Notes: generated by a model not told the origin, from the letters alone. 56,720 bases of DNA from JBFEYJ01 sp041563315 (GCA_041563315.1 JBFFNE010000010.1:1-56720), one strand, 5' to 3'; shown: positions 1 through 10,261, counted from the stretch's first letter. A program made the numbers and translations.

Positions 1-899
1 TCGATGAGACACTGAAACAGACCTCGGTCTTCGCCCGTACCAGTCCGGAGCATAAGCTGCGTCTGGTCAAGGCGTTGCAGGCCAAAGGCAATGTGGTGGC
101 GATGACCGGTGACGGGGTAAACGATGCCCCGGCCCTCAAGCGTGCCGATGTGGGCATTGCCATGGGACAAAAGGGTACCGAGGTTTCCAAGGAGGCGGCG
201 GAGATGGTGCTCACCGATGACAACTTTGCCTCCATCGCCCATGCGGTAGAAGAAGGCCGCACCGTTTACGATAACCTGAAAAAGGCCATCATCTTCATCC
301 TCCCCACCAACGGTGGTGAGGCGCTGACCATTCTTGCCGCCATCGCCCTCGGGCGCATGATGCCGATCACCGCAGCACAAATCCTGTGGGTCAACATGAT
401 CACTGCCGTCACGCTGGCCCTGGCGCTGGCCTTCGAGCCACCGGAGGGAAATATCATGCAACGCTCCCCGCGCCGTTCGGATGAGCCGCTGCTATCACGC
501 TTTCTCGTGTGGCGTATCGTATTCGTGTCGCTCATCCTGGTGAGCGGAACCTTCGGCACCTTCCTCTGGCTGCGAGAGCATGGGGCATCCATTGAACACG
601 CGCGCACGGTCGCCGTTAACACTTTGGTCATGTTCGAGGTGTTCTATCTGTTCAACTCACGTTTTATTTACGAGTCAGCACTGAGTCTCAAGGGACTGTT
701 AGGAAACCGATATGCACTAGTCGCCGTTGCGGTGTTGCTGATCCTGCAAATGGCTTTTACCTACCTGCCGCCCTTCCAACTGCTGTTTGAGACAACCCCT
801 CTTAATCTCCAGACCTGGGTCATCATTGTGCTGGTCGCCTCCTCGGTATTGTTTCTGGTGGAGCTGGAAAAATGGTTTGTGCGGTTGTTCGATAGCTGA
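1..899 (+). CDS. Cation-translocating P-type ATPase, C-terminal part (5' truncated by window)
   Basis: The reading frame is open from base 3 and gives about 298 residues, so the start lies outside the window. The first part is the end of the phosphorylation domain: the hinge motif TGDGVNDAPALKRADVGIAMG (first 20 residues only: TGDGVNDAPALKRADVGIAM) is typical of P-type ATPases. It is followed by several hydrophobic segments of the C-terminal cation ATPase domain, including WVNMITAVTLALAL and a FEP turn. The DKTG phosphorylation site and the ion-selective helices are missing, so the ion cannot be told; the arrangement resembles P2 (Ca2+/Mg2+/Na+-type) pumps rather than heavy-metal P1B pumps. 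It probably sits in the inner membrane. Confidence 0.93.
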   Translation, partial: DETLKQTSVFARTSPEHKLRLVKALQAKGNVVAMTGDGVNDAPALKRADVGIAMGQKGTEVSKEAAEMVLTDDNFASIAHAVEEGRTVYDNLKKAIIFILPTNGGEALTILAAIALGRMMPITAAQILWVNMITAVTLALALAFEPPEGNIMQRSPRRSDEPLLSRFLVWRIVFVSLILVSGTFGTFLWLREHGASIEHARTVAVNTLVMFEVFYLFNSRFIYESALSLKGLLGNRYALVAVAVLLILQMAFTYLPPFQLLFETTPLNLQTWVIIVLVASSVLFLVELEKWFVRLFDS

Positions 900-1003
900 G
901 CGTGAGCCCGGTGTTATTTGGCATAGGTTAAATAATGCAAATAATATTTTTTCGGATTGATACTATTGTCGGATCATTTATTTCCCTCATTGCGATGAGC
1001 TGA

Positions 1004-2752
1004 GTGCCCGGAATGATGAAATACATGCGGCTCTTGTGCCTGTTTATTCTGCTCTGGTTTGCTCCCACGGCGTTCTCTCAGCCAGATATTACGGTTGAGG
1101 TAAGCGGCGTCTCAGGGGAAGAGCGTGAGAATGTTTTGCTGCTGCTCAGCATCGAGCAGCAGAAGGCACACCCGGATCTCACTGACGGTCGCATTCAGCG
1201 GCTGCATACCAAAGCCGTCGAAGAAATTAAGCAGGCCCTTGTCCCATTCGGCTATTACCGTGTAACCATCGAGTCCGATCTGAAACGCAAGGAGCCCTTC
1301 GGCTGGATGGCAAGCTATAACATCGATCCAGGACCACCGCTGCGCATCGTCGAACTGGATGTCAACATCAGTGGCGAGGCAGCCGACGATCCGTTATTCA
1401 GAGCACTACTTGACGCCCCTCCGCTGGCAATGGGTGATCCCCTGAACCACGCCCACTATGAACAGTGGAAGCGTGAGCTGCAACATCTGGCCGATGAGCG
1501 CGGCTATTTCGAAGCAGAATTCATTCGCCACCGCGTACTCGTCGATCTCGACGCCTATACGGCAACAGTGGAACTTCATCTGGAGAGTGGACCACGCTAC
1601 CGATTTGGTCCGCTGAGCTTTAGCGGCGAGCTCCCCCTGGAAGAGGATCTCCTATACCGTTATGTCGCCTTCAGCACCGATGACCCCTACTCATCTGCAA
1701 AACTGCTGCAGTTGCAAGACGACCTTAACGGTAGCGATTATTTCTCACATGTGGAGATTAAGGCAGAGCGAGAATCAACTCTCGACCGTCAGGTGCCGAT
1801 CACGGTGAACCTTGTCATGCACAAACGCACTCGTTACCAGCTCGGCATCGGTTACGGGACCGATACCGGTGCGCGCGGCAGCATCGGACTGGAGAGACGT
1901 TATGTCAATCGTAAGGGACACCGCTTCGGCGCCGATTTCAAACTCTCGCAGTTCAAGGACAGTATTGGTGTCCGCTACATCATGCCACGTGAAAATCCAG
2001 GTACCGATCGCGCCATTGTTCGTAGTGAATACCACCGCGATCGGACGGAGGATATCGAAAGTACGGCGTTACTTGTGGGTGCCGGTATAGAAACAGCAAA
2101 AGGGCGCTGGCATCGTAGCTATTTTCTCAACTTCCTGCGCGAGAGTTTCGACATCGGCCTGCAAAGCGGTAATGCCAGCCTGTTGATGCCGACGTTTTCC
2201 TGGAGTCGACTCAGTACCAGGGATGTACTCATCACCAAACGAGGCAGTCGTGTTGGTCTGCAGCTGCGTGGCGCGAGTGATGCGATAGGTTCAAACACCT
2301 CGGTGGGACAAGCACTCCTTACGGCTAAATTTATCCGGCCGGCAGGAAAAGGTCGATTAATACTGCGCGGGGAACTGGGTTCGAGTTGGGCGCCGGAGTT
2401 CGAACGCCTGCCCCCCTCCGTGCGCTTTTTTGCCGGGGGCGATACCAGTGTGCGTGGCTACTCCTACAGGTCACTCGGTCCCCTGGACAGTGCCGGCAAT
2501 GTCATCGGCGGCAAGCACCTGCTGGTGACCAGCGCCGAATATGAATATCCGCTTGGCGAAAAATGGAGCGCTGCCCTGTTCTTCGACACAGGTAACGCCT
2601 TTGCCGAATATGAGGGCGAACTGGAACAGGGCGCGGGAATCGGTTTTCATCGACGCCTGCCCATTGGCTGGCTGCGCATCGACATAGCACAGGCTATCAG
2701 CCAGGATGACCATCCGTGGCGGCTGCACATTACACTGGGACCTGATCTATGA
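1004..2752 (+). CDS. tamA: Autotransporter/translocation assembly outer-membrane protein TamA (BamA family)
   Basis: Outer-membrane half of the TAM complex, which works with TamB to insert or transport certain outer-membrane proteins. The N-terminus (LLCLFILLWFAPTAFS) is a signal peptide. Residues about 25-270 have the alternating character of POTRA domains, and the C-terminal half is a BamA/FhaC-type barrel containing the loop motif RFFAGGDTSVRGYSY and ending in a beta strand. Its length of 582 aa is normal for TamA. The GTG at 1004 is the longest start; ATGs at 1013 and 1016 are equally good and none has a strong Shine-Dalgarno sequence. It overlaps tamB by 4 bp (ATGA), which indicates translational coupling. 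Confidence 0.93.
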   Translation: MPGMMKYMRLLCLFILLWFAPTAFSQPDITVEVSGVSGEERENVLLLLSIEQQKAHPDLTDGRIQRLHTKAVEEIKQALVPFGYYRVTIESDLKRKEPFGWMASYNIDPGPPLRIVELDVNISGEAADDPLFRALLDAPPLAMGDPLNHAHYEQWKRELQHLADERGYFEAEFIRHRVLVDLDAYTATVELHLESGPRYRFGPLSFSGELPLEEDLLYRYVAFSTDDPYSSAKLLQLQDDLNGSDYFSHVEIKAERESTLDRQVPITVNLVMHKRTRYQLGIGYGTDTGARGSIGLERRYVNRKGHRFGADFKLSQFKDSIGVRYIMPRENPGTDRAIVRSEYHRDRTEDIESTALLVGAGIETAKGRWHRSYFLNFLRESFDIGLQSGNASLLMPTFSWSRLSTRDVLITKRGSRVGLQLRGASDAIGSNTSVGQALLTAKFIRPAGKGRLILRGELGSSWAPEFERLPPSVRFFAGGDTSVRGYSYRSLGPLDSAGNVIGGKHLLVTSAEYEYPLGEKWSAALFFDTGNAFAEYEGELEQGAGIGFHRRLPIGWLRIDIAQAISQDDHPWRLHITLGPDL

Positions 2753-5700
2753 GACGGATTCGTCACCGGCGCGGACTGCTGTTGGCCGTCACGGCCTGTT
2801 GTGCCGCACTGTTATTTTTGCTCTACAGCGAGACGGGCCTGCGCTTGAGCGTTTTCCTGTTAACCGATGTGCTGGTCAAACCGCTGTCAGTCACGGGGGT
2901 TCAGGGACGCCTGGCTGGTCCTTTGACCCTGACCGGGATCGAGTATGCAGAGCCGCAGCGCCACATTTCACTTGAACAGTTGACGCTGAACTGGAAACCC
3001 TCAAAACTGCTGATTGCCACCGCTCATGTTACGGTACTTCATGCCAAGAACCTGCATTTTAGTCAACAGCAGCAGGAGGCTGTCCCCCAGAAACCAGCAG
3101 AAAAATTCACCCTTCCTCAAATCAGCTTTCCCCTGAAGCTCATCATTGAGGAAGCAAAGCTCGACGGCATGGCGCTCCAGCCATCTGCGCAGGCCGAAAC
3201 GTTGACCGCCAGGGAACTCTTTTTGCATGCCGAGACAAGCCTGAATACTCTGCAGTTGCACACCCTGCGCATGGAAAGCGAGTGGCTGACATTCACCGTA
3301 AGCGGCGAAGTACAGCCCCGTCGGGATTATCCGATCGAACTGAAGCTCGAATGGAATGTGCCACAGCAGGACAAACAACCCTGGCAGGGCCACGGAACAC
3401 TGCAAGGCAATATCAGCAAACTTACCCTGAAGCAGCAGCTCACCTCGCCATTTGCCGCTACGCTGGCGCTTGAGGCCAAAGAGCTACTCGAGGCACTCAG
3501 CTGGCAAGGGAAGCTCGACATCCCGCAACTGCAGTCCACGCAACTCCCCAACCCCATCTCGCCGGCCTTCTCCCTGGGTGGTGCAGTGACAGCGTACGGA
3601 GATCTCGACTCCTTTACCGCCACAAGCCGGATTGCCGGGCAAATCGATACCGTGGGCACCATTGACGCAAGCGTGGCTGCCAACTATCGCGATCAGCAGG
3701 TCCAGCTCACCCGTATGCTGCTCCAGCGCAAGGAAGATGCCGCACGCATCGAGGTGAACGGCGATATCGAACTGGCGACACCACTGCGATACCGCATGCA
3801 CGCCGAATGGCACGAACTGACATGGCCGCTGGATAGCCAATCCTTTGCGAGCGAGAGCGGACAAATGGCTGTCAGCGGCGAGGATAAACGCTACCGGTTT
3901 GATGGCAGTCTTTCGCTGGGTGGTGCGCAACTACCGCCCGGGATGTGGCAACTGCAAGGCCACGGCAATGAGACAATCGTGACCCTGGACGAGATTGAAG
4001 GCAAACTGCTCGACGGTTCGATTATCGGCAGGGCCTCACTCGAGCTTGCGCCTCAACTGAGCTGGCAGGGGCAGTTGCAGGGCGATGCACTCAATCCGGG
4101 CAGTATGTGGGTGTTGTGGCCTGGCTCACTGGCGTTTACCGCCGAGGTTAACGGCCGGCAAACAGACAAAGGGACGGCGATGGCGATCTCACTGCCATCT
4201 CTTGCTGGCACCCTGCGCGGGCGCAAACTACAGGCTCACAGCGAGGCCGAATTGGACGATAGCGTTGCCTCCCTCAATGACCTTGAGGTCCAGGTCGGCT
4301 CGGCAAGGCTCATGGCCAAGGGACGCCTGGCCGATGAGTTGACCTTCGACTGGCACCTGGAAGCCGCCGAGTTGAACGATCTGTTGCCGCAGCTCAAAGG
4401 CTCGCTCAAAGCGGATGGCCGCATCACCGGTCCACTGCAGACACCGAGGCTCGCGGTTCAGGTCAAGAGCAGCGCGCTCCAGTTTGCCACCTACCAGGCC
4501 GGGGCGATCCAAGCCGATATCGCTCTCGACCTGAAGCAACACGCCCCCTCCTCGCTCGAAGTGCAGATCGACGAGCTGCAACTACCTGGATTTTCACCGC
4601 AGTCCCTCAGTCTCAAGGGGCAAGGTTCACTCACTGCTCACCGCCTGACCCTGAACAGTGAGAACGCAGAACAGAGCCTGAGCGCAAGCTTGACGGCGGG
4701 CTATACCGATAAGCGCTGGTCAGGAACCCTCAACCAGCTGCACCTCGATAATGCGCAACTCGGTCAGTGGCAGCTGGCACAGCGTGCGGACTTTTCCGTC
4801 ATGGCGCAAGCGATACGCCTGGCTGAACTCTGCCTGAGCCAGGAGGATGCCAACCTGTGTGGCGCAGGGGGCTGGGAGCGCAGCTCACAGCTCAACGCCA
4901 GCCTTCACAGCACCCGTTTTCCACTGCAGCTGTTGCAGCCATACCTGCCGCAACGCTTCACCGTCACTGGCGAACTCAATGGCATGGCCAACCTGGTTAC
5001 CCACCCTCAACGCCCACCGCGCGTTGAAGCGGATCTCACCGTTGACCCAGGACAACTTGTACTGGTCAATCCGGAGAGCGGGGAAAGCGACCTCTCACTG
5101 ACACATCGCGGTGCCGTCATGCAACTCGACACCACCGCGGCTGGAGCGATGAAGGGCGAATTTAGACTTACCCTCGGCGAGGGTGAGGCCATCGTTCTTG
5201 CGCTGCAAAGTTCGCTTGCCCGTGGCTGGCCGGATGAGCTGTTGCAGCATCCGCTGAAGGGACGGCTAACAGCCTCGCTTGGCGAACTCGGATTCATCTC
5301 CTCCCTGATCCCGGAAGTACAAAACTTTCATGGCGCGCTTGATGTGGATGTGCAACTCGCCGGCACCTTGAATTCACCGCGTCTCAGTGGCCATGTGCGG
5401 CTCGATGACGGACGGTTGGATATTCCCCGAATGGGACTTGCTCTCACCGCCTTACATCTGGCGGCAAGCGGTCAAGATTCAAAGGAAATGGTGCTTAAAG
5501 GAGGCGCCCGGTCAGGCCCCGGCGAACTGCTGCTCAGTGGTCGGCTGGCACCGACCAAGACGGGGGCGTGGGGCCTGGAGCTGGCCATCAGCGGCAAGGA
5601 GTTCGAGGTAGCGAAGATCCCCGAGGCCCGAATGCAGGTATCCCCTAATCTAACGGTACGTATCATCGGCCGTGATATTCATCTGGAGGGGAAAATAGAT

Positions 5701-6519
5701 ATCCCCACTGCCAGAATCGAACCACCTGACCTCAGTCTGGCAGTGAGACCCTCGGATGATGTGATCCTCATCGAGGAACGGGATGAGCAAGCCAAACAAG
5801 AACGCTGGCGCATCTACACCCGGGTTCGGATGACCGCCGCAGACACTATCCGTTTTATCGGCTATGGCTTTGATGGACGCATAGGCGGGGATCTGCTGCT
5901 GACCGATGAGCCGGGCAGCGTAACCCGGGCCCGCGGGCAGCTCCATGTGGTTCCAGGAAGTACTTATACGAGCTTCGGCACAAAACTCAGCGCCGATCGC
6001 GGCCAGCTGAATTTTGCTGACAGTCCCGTTGATAATCCAAATATCAATATCAAGGCGTCACGTACGATTGGTGAGGTGATCGCCGGCGTCAATATCAGCG
6101 GAACAGCAAAAAAGCCGGTGCTGACCCTCTTTTCCGAGCCGCCGATGGATCAAGCGGACATTATCGCTTACCTCACGCTGGGACATCCAGTGAGCTCCGC
6201 CGGACAGAGCGAGGGTGCGGTGCTTGCTGGTGCCGCCAATACCGCAGGCCTGATCGGCGGAAACTATCTGGCCGGCTACATCGGCCGCCAGTTCGGCCTG
6301 GAGGAGGCGCGTGTGGAAACAGATCCCACCAGCCAATCCCCATGGGTGGTAATGGGTACCTACCTCTCACCACGGCTTTATGTCCGGTACGGCGTTGGAG
6401 TGTATGAGGATGCCTATTCGATTATTGTGCGCTACTCGTTGACCGAGCACTGGCTGGTTCAAGGTGAAGGGGGACGCTACAGCGGCGGAGACATCTTCTA
6501 TACCTTCGAACGGCCTTAA
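2749..6519 (+). CDS. tamB: Translocation and assembly module protein TamB
   Basis: Inner-membrane-anchored periplasmic partner of TamA. At 1256 aa it has the usual TamB size. One N-terminal signal-anchor helix (about residues 10-28) is followed by a long repetitive beta-rich region of the AsmA-like/TamB type, the kind now thought to form a hydrophobic groove bridging the two membranes. The last 330 or so residues are the conserved DUF490/TamB domain, with blocks such as GTAKKPVLTLFSEPPMDQAD and a C-terminal strand ending in FYTFERP. The 4-bp overlap with tamA shows a tamAB operon. Besides protein assembly, TamB relatives are implicated in phospholipid transport; the sequence cannot separate these roles. 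Confidence 0.94.
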   Translation: MRRIRHRRGLLLAVTACCAALLFLLYSETGLRLSVFLLTDVLVKPLSVTGVQGRLAGPLTLTGIEYAEPQRHISLEQLTLNWKPSKLLIATAHVTVLHAKNLHFSQQQQEAVPQKPAEKFTLPQISFPLKLIIEEAKLDGMALQPSAQAETLTARELFLHAETSLNTLQLHTLRMESEWLTFTVSGEVQPRRDYPIELKLEWNVPQQDKQPWQGHGTLQGNISKLTLKQQLTSPFAATLALEAKELLEALSWQGKLDIPQLQSTQLPNPISPAFSLGGAVTAYGDLDSFTATSRIAGQIDTVGTIDASVAANYRDQQVQLTRMLLQRKEDAARIEVNGDIELATPLRYRMHAEWHELTWPLDSQSFASESGQMAVSGEDKRYRFDGSLSLGGAQLPPGMWQLQGHGNETIVTLDEIEGKLLDGSIIGRASLELAPQLSWQGQLQGDALNPGSMWVLWPGSLAFTAEVNGRQTDKGTAMAISLPSLAGTLRGRKLQAHSEAELDDSVASLNDLEVQVGSARLMAKGRLADELTFDWHLEAAELNDLLPQLKGSLKADGRITGPLQTPRLAVQVKSSALQFATYQAGAIQADIALDLKQHAPSSLEVQIDELQLPGFSPQSLSLKGQGSLTAHRLTLNSENAEQSLSASLTAGYTDKRWSGTLNQLHLDNAQLGQWQLAQRADFSVMAQAIRLAELCLSQEDANLCGAGGWERSSQLNASLHSTRFPLQLLQPYLPQRFTVTGELNGMANLVTHPQRPPRVEADLTVDPGQLVLVNPESGESDLSLTHRGAVMQLDTTAAGAMKGEFRLTLGEGEAIVLALQSSLARGWPDELLQHPLKGRLTASLGELGFISSLIPEVQNFHGALDVDVQLAGTLNSPRLSGHVRLDDGRLDIPRMGLALTALHLAASGQDSKEMVLKGGARSGPGELLLSGRLAPTKTGAWGLELAISGKEFEVAKIPEARMQVSPNLTVRIIGRDIHLEGKIDIPTARIEPPDLSLAVRPSDDVILIEERDEQAKQERWRIYTRVRMTAADTIRFIGYGFDGRIGGDLLLTDEPGSVTRARGQLHVVPGSTYTSFGTKLSADRGQLNFADSPVDNPNINIKASRTIGEVIAGVNISGTAKKPVLTLFSEPPMDQADIIAYLTLGHPVSSAGQSEGAVLAGAANTAGLIGGNYLAGYIGRQFGLEEARVETDPTSQSPWVVMGTYLSPRLYVRYGVGVYEDAYSIIVRYSLTEHWLVQGEGGRYSGGDIFYTFERP

Positions 6520-6538
6520 ACAGGGACTGTGACGTAAC

Positions 6539-6559
6539 GAGCAGGCCAATGCCCTGCTC
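6539..6559. repeat. Intergenic hairpin between convergent tamB and rfbD
   Basis: A perfect 7-bp inverted repeat (GAGCAGG ... CCTGCTC) with a 7-nt loop ccaatgc lies in the 69-bp gap between the ends of tamB and rfbD. It may act as a transcription barrier for either convergent operon, but neither strand has a U-run after the stem, so it is not a standard intrinsic terminator. Confidence 0.5.
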
Positions 6560-6588
6560 AAAACCAGCAAGTCCGAGGCAGACTGACG

Positions 6589-7449
6589 CTATATTTCTCG
6601 CAGCATCCGGCGCAAAGCCTCACGCCAGTGCACCGGCTCGAGAGCAAGTTGCGACCAGGTCGCAGTCTTGTCCAGCACGCTGTACCGAGGTCGCTGCGCC
6701 GGTGTCGGATAATTACAGGTCGGGATCGGTTGAATATCGATCATTTTTTTCAACAGACCCGCGGTAACCCCCTCCTCCATGATGGCGACAGCGAAATCGT
6801 ACCAGCTGGCGACACCGGCATCACTCCAGTGATAAATGCCTTCAAGAATACCTTCTCCGATAAATTCCCATATTACCTCGGCCAACCCCTTTGCATGGGT
6901 AGGCGTACCAATCTGATCGGCAATCACCCCAAGTCGGTCCCGCTCGGCCATCAGGCGCAACATGGTTTTAACGAAATTATTGCCTGCGCCGGAATAGAGC
7001 CAGGAGGTGCGGATGACAAGGGCATTTTGCGGCAGGTTATGCTCACCCTGAAGCTTGCTGACGCCATAAACACTGAGCGGATTGACTTCATCTCCGGGAA
7101 GATAGGGGCTCGATTGTTGCCCGTCGAAGACGAAATCGGTGGAGATGTGGATGATCCGGCATGCCGTTCCTGCACAGGCCTCGGCAATAAAGCGCGGCGC
7201 CTCGGCATTGACGGCAAAGGCCAGTTCATGTTCCTCTTCTGCCTTGTCTACGGCGGTATAGGCCGCGGTATTGATCACCACATCCGGACAGAGCCGCGTA
7301 AAGGCCTCTTGTACTGCAATCCTGTCGGTAACGTCCAGCGCACGGCTATCCATGGCATACAGCTGTATCCCTTCGGGGACACAGCGCTGCAACTCCTGGC
7401 CGAGCTGACCACCTGCCCCGGTGAGTAATACCGTCCGTGCCTGCATCAC
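6589..7449 (-). CDS. rfbD: dTDP-4-dehydrorhamnose reductase
   Basis: Last enzyme of dTDP-L-rhamnose synthesis: reduces dTDP-4-dehydro-L-rhamnose with NAD(P)H in the cytosol. The protein has 286 aa, with an N-terminal Rossmann motif (TGAGGQLG at about residues 10-17), a conserved D-V-I-N-T-A-A-Y-T-A-V-D segment and the SDR catalytic pair YxxxK (YGVSKLQGE). The start shares one base with the end of rfbC upstream, so translation is coupled. It is the last gene of the rfbBACD operon, which supplies rhamnose for LPS or other surface glycans. Confidence 0.95.
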   Translation of the reverse strand: MMQARTVLLTGAGGQLGQELQRCVPEGIQLYAMDSRALDVTDRIAVQEAFTRLCPDVVINTAAYTAVDKAEEEHELAFAVNAEAPRFIAEACAGTACRIIHISTDFVFDGQQSSPYLPGDEVNPLSVYGVSKLQGEHNLPQNALVIRTSWLYSGAGNNFVKTMLRLMAERDRLGVIADQIGTPTHAKGLAEVIWEFIGEGILEGIYHWSDAGVASWYDFAVAIMEEGVTAGLLKKMIDIQPIPTCNYPTPAQRPRYSVLDKTATWSQLALEPVHWREALRRMLREI

Positions 7450-7997
7450 TAAAAGAGTTCCGCCTCATGAAACAGGTGACCCTTGGCATCTTTCGCTGAT
7501 ATCACTGGCGCCTCACCGGGGTTTATTGGCCAGCCAATTGCCAATAAAGGATCATTCCACACGATGCTGCGTTCATGCTCAGGAGCATAGAAGTCCGTCG
7601 TTTTGTAAAGTAACTCTGCCTTGTCAGACATCACCAGAAAACCGTGTGCAAATCCCTCGGGCACCCAGAGCTGCCTTTTATTCTCCGCATTTAATGTCAC
7701 CCCCACCCACTGCCCGAATGTCGGTGAAGCATTCCGCAGATCCACGCACACATCGAAGATCTCTCCGCACACAACGCGCACCAGTTTCCCCTGAGGTTGA
7801 CGAATCTGGTAGTGGAGCCCGCGTAGTACCCCTCTGACTGAGAGGGAGTGGTTGTCCTGCACAAACCTAAGCTCTCGCCCGATCGCTTCATTGAAAGCCG
7901 ACTCGTTATAGCTTTCACAGAAAAAACCACGCTCGTCACCGAATACCGTTGGCTCGATGAGCTTGACATCAGGAATCATCGTCTCGCTCACATTCAT
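7449..7997 (-). CDS. rfbC: dTDP-4-dehydrorhamnose 3,5-epimerase
   Basis: Third enzyme of the dTDP-L-rhamnose pathway: epimerises C3 and C5 of dTDP-4-dehydro-6-deoxyglucose. The 182-aa protein has the RmlC cupin signatures: the FGDERGFFCESYN segment near residue 20, GVLRGLHYQ (catalytic His of the family) near residue 60, and WVPEGFAHGF near residue 118. It abuts rfbA upstream and rfbD downstream with single-base overlaps, a tightly coupled operon. The length is normal. Confidence 0.95.
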   Translation of the reverse strand: MNVSETMIPDVKLIEPTVFGDERGFFCESYNESAFNEAIGRELRFVQDNHSLSVRGVLRGLHYQIRQPQGKLVRVVCGEIFDVCVDLRNASPTFGQWVGVTLNAENKRQLWVPEGFAHGFLVMSDKAELLYKTTDFYAPEHERSIVWNDPLLAIGWPINPGEAPVISAKDAKGHLFHEAELF

Positions 7998-8872
7998 CAG
8001 AACACTCGATCCTCGATGATCCGCTGTAGATATTTTCCGTAATCATTTTGCTTCATTGGTTCGATCAAGCGTACAAAATGCGCCTGATCAATGAAGCCCT
8101 GGCGATAGGCAATCTCCTCCGGACAGGCTATCTTCAGCCCCTGACGTTTTTCGATGGTTTCTATGAAGGTGGAGGCTTCGAGCAGTGATTCATGGGTTCC
8201 GGTATCCAGCCATGCGGTACCTCGCCCAATTTTCTCTACAGACAGTTCCCCGTTCTTCAGGTAAATCGAATTGATATCGGTAATTTCCAGCTCACCCCGT
8301 GCAGAGGGTTTAATCTGTGAGGCATAATCAACAACCCTGTTATCATAAAAATAGAGGCCGGTCACTGCATAGAGAGACTTCGGCCTGGAAGGCTTCTCTT
8401 CCAGCGAGATGGCATTTCCCTCCGGGTCAAACTCCACCACCCCGTAACGCTCCGGATCCTTGACGGGATAGGCGAACACTGTCGCGCCATGCTGCTTTTC
8501 AGATGCGTGACCGAGCAATGAAGCCAGGTCGTGTCCATAGAAGATATTGTCGCCGAGAATCAGCGCACAACTATCGTTACCGATAAACTCTTTGCCGATA
8601 ATAAACGCCTGTGCCAGACCTTCCGGGTCAGGTTGTACCGCATAGCGGATTGTCAAGCCCCACTGCGATCCGTCATTCAACAACTGCTCAAAGCGTGGAG
8701 TGTCTTGTGGGGTGGAGATGAGCAGGATCTCGCGGATACCCGCCAACATTAAAATCGACAGCGGGTAATAGACCATCGGTTTATCGTAGATGGGCAATAG
8801 TTGTTTCGACACAGCGTGAGTCACTGGATAAAGGCGCGTGCCGGAACCACCAGCTAAAATAATTCCTTTCAT
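7997..8872 (-). CDS. rfbA: Glucose-1-phosphate thymidylyltransferase
   Basis: First enzyme of the pathway: couples dTTP and glucose-1-phosphate to give dTDP-glucose and pyrophosphate. The 291-aa protein starts with the nucleotidyltransferase signature LAGGSGTRLYPVT (residues 6-18), followed by SKQLLPIYDKPM. The LGDNIFYG metal/sugar-binding motif is present near residue 108, and EEKPSRPKS follows. An 82-bp gap separates it from rfbB, so the operon is looser here than between rfbA, rfbC and rfbD, and an internal promoter is possible. Confidence 0.95.
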   Translation of the reverse strand: MKGIILAGGSGTRLYPVTHAVSKQLLPIYDKPMVYYPLSILMLAGIREILLISTPQDTPRFEQLLNDGSQWGLTIRYAVQPDPEGLAQAFIIGKEFIGNDSCALILGDNIFYGHDLASLLGHASEKQHGATVFAYPVKDPERYGVVEFDPEGNAISLEEKPSRPKSLYAVTGLYFYDNRVVDYASQIKPSARGELEITDINSIYLKNGELSVEKIGRGTAWLDTGTHESLLEASTFIETIEKRQGLKIACPEEIAYRQGFIDQAHFVRLIEPMKQNDYGKYLQRIIEDRVF

Positions 8873-8954
8873 ACATCCTTCCCCGGTTATATTCCGTTCC
8901 TGGACATGAAACCACTCAATCTCGTACTGCTAAAACTATTTTTTATACTTTTCA

Positions 8955-10025
8955 CTAAACCACTTTCAAGATCCCCAGTCGCTCGCCCTGGTAACTTCCA
9001 TCCTTAACGCGCTCACACCATGCCTGGTTATCTAGATACCACTGCACGGTTTTTCTGATCCCAGTTTCAAAGGTCTCACTTGGCTTCCATCCCAACTCAC
9101 GTGCGATCTTTCCGGTATCGATTGCATAACGCTGATCATGCCCGGGTCTGTCGGTGATGAAGGTAATCAAATTCTGGTACTTTTCGACGCCGTTGGGATG
9201 CTCTGGCACCAATTCGTCCAGAATAGTGCAGATAGTTTTCACCACGTCGATGTTCTGCTTCTCGCTTTGGCCACCAATGTTATAGACCTCACCAGGGAGT
9301 CCCTTCTCCAGGACCAGCCGCAGTGCACGGGCATGGTCTGCCACGTGAAGCCAGTCGCGAACCTGCTCGCCCTTGCCATAAACGGGTAACGGCTTTCCGG
9401 CCAAGGCGTTAAGGATGACCAGTGGTATCAGCTTCTCCGGGAACTGGAAGGGGCCATAGTTGTTGGAACAGTTCGTGGTGACCACCGGCAAGCCATAGGT
9501 GTGGTGCCAGGCGCGAACCAGGTGATCCGAGGAAGCCTTGCTAGCTGAATAGGGTGAGTTCGGTGCATAGGCGGTCTCTTCGCTAAACTTGCCATCCTCA
9601 CCCAGACTACCGTAGACCTCATCAGTGGAGATATGGTGGAAACGGAAGGCCGACTTTTTCGTCTTCTCCAGCGTGCTCCAGTAGCGTCGCGCCGCCTCCA
9701 ACAGCGTATAGGTTCCAAGAATGTTGGTGTGGATGAATTCAGCCGGTCCGTCAATGGAACGGTCGACATGCGACTCTGCTGCCAGATGCATAATGGCATC
9801 GGGCTGATACTGCTCGAACAGACATTGCACCTGAAGGGCATCGCAGATATCGACCGCTTCGAAATGGTAGCGCCGGTGGGATACGATGGACTGCAACGAC
9901 TCCAGGTTGCCGGCATACGTCAGCTTGTCGAGATTAATGACGCGGACATCTGTCTCGTTGATAAACTGGCGAACTACCTCCGAACCGATGAAACCGGCCC
10001 CTCCCGTGACAAGAAGTGTTTTCAT
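8955..10025 (-). CDS. rfbB: dTDP-glucose 4,6-dehydratase
   Basis: Second enzyme of dTDP-L-rhamnose synthesis, an NAD+-dependent extended SDR giving dTDP-4-dehydro-6-deoxyglucose. The 356-aa protein has the glycine motif GGAGFIGS (residues 8-15), the catalytic STDEVYGSL segment and YSASKASSDH (catalytic Tyr and Lys). It is the first gene of the rfbBACD operon. The 236 bp between its start and purB is a divergent promoter region; I could not assign -35/-10 boxes there with confidence. Confidence 0.95.
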   Translation of the reverse strand: MKTLLVTGGAGFIGSEVVRQFINETDVRVINLDKLTYAGNLESLQSIVSHRRYHFEAVDICDALQVQCLFEQYQPDAIMHLAAESHVDRSIDGPAEFIHTNILGTYTLLEAARRYWSTLEKTKKSAFRFHHISTDEVYGSLGEDGKFSEETAYAPNSPYSASKASSDHLVRAWHHTYGLPVVTTNCSNNYGPFQFPEKLIPLVILNALAGKPLPVYGKGEQVRDWLHVADHARALRLVLEKGLPGEVYNIGGQSEKQNIDVVKTICTILDELVPEHPNGVEKYQNLITFITDRPGHDQRYAIDTGKIARELGWKPSETFETGIRKTVQWYLDNQAWCERVKDGSYQGERLGILKVV

Positions 10026-10261
10026 ATGTGTACTCTTGAAACAATCACTATAGGTATAGCCGAATTTTCAACGTCTGCAGCAAGGATGTTACAGTCAAAA
10101 AAAGTGGGTTAAAGAACCCTACCTATACTTTCACGAGTGCCCGCGGGATCCTCCGGCTATCACTCCAGTGGCGCAAGGACAGCAGCAACAGACATTGACT
10201 TTTGGTGTATCATAGCCCGCAAATTTCCCCACCCACCGCCCGTGAAGACAATGGAGTAGGC

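Noticed and set aside
6628..7428. Plus-strand open frame of 266 codons opposite rfbD
   Set aside because: Antisense shadow without ribosome site or domains.
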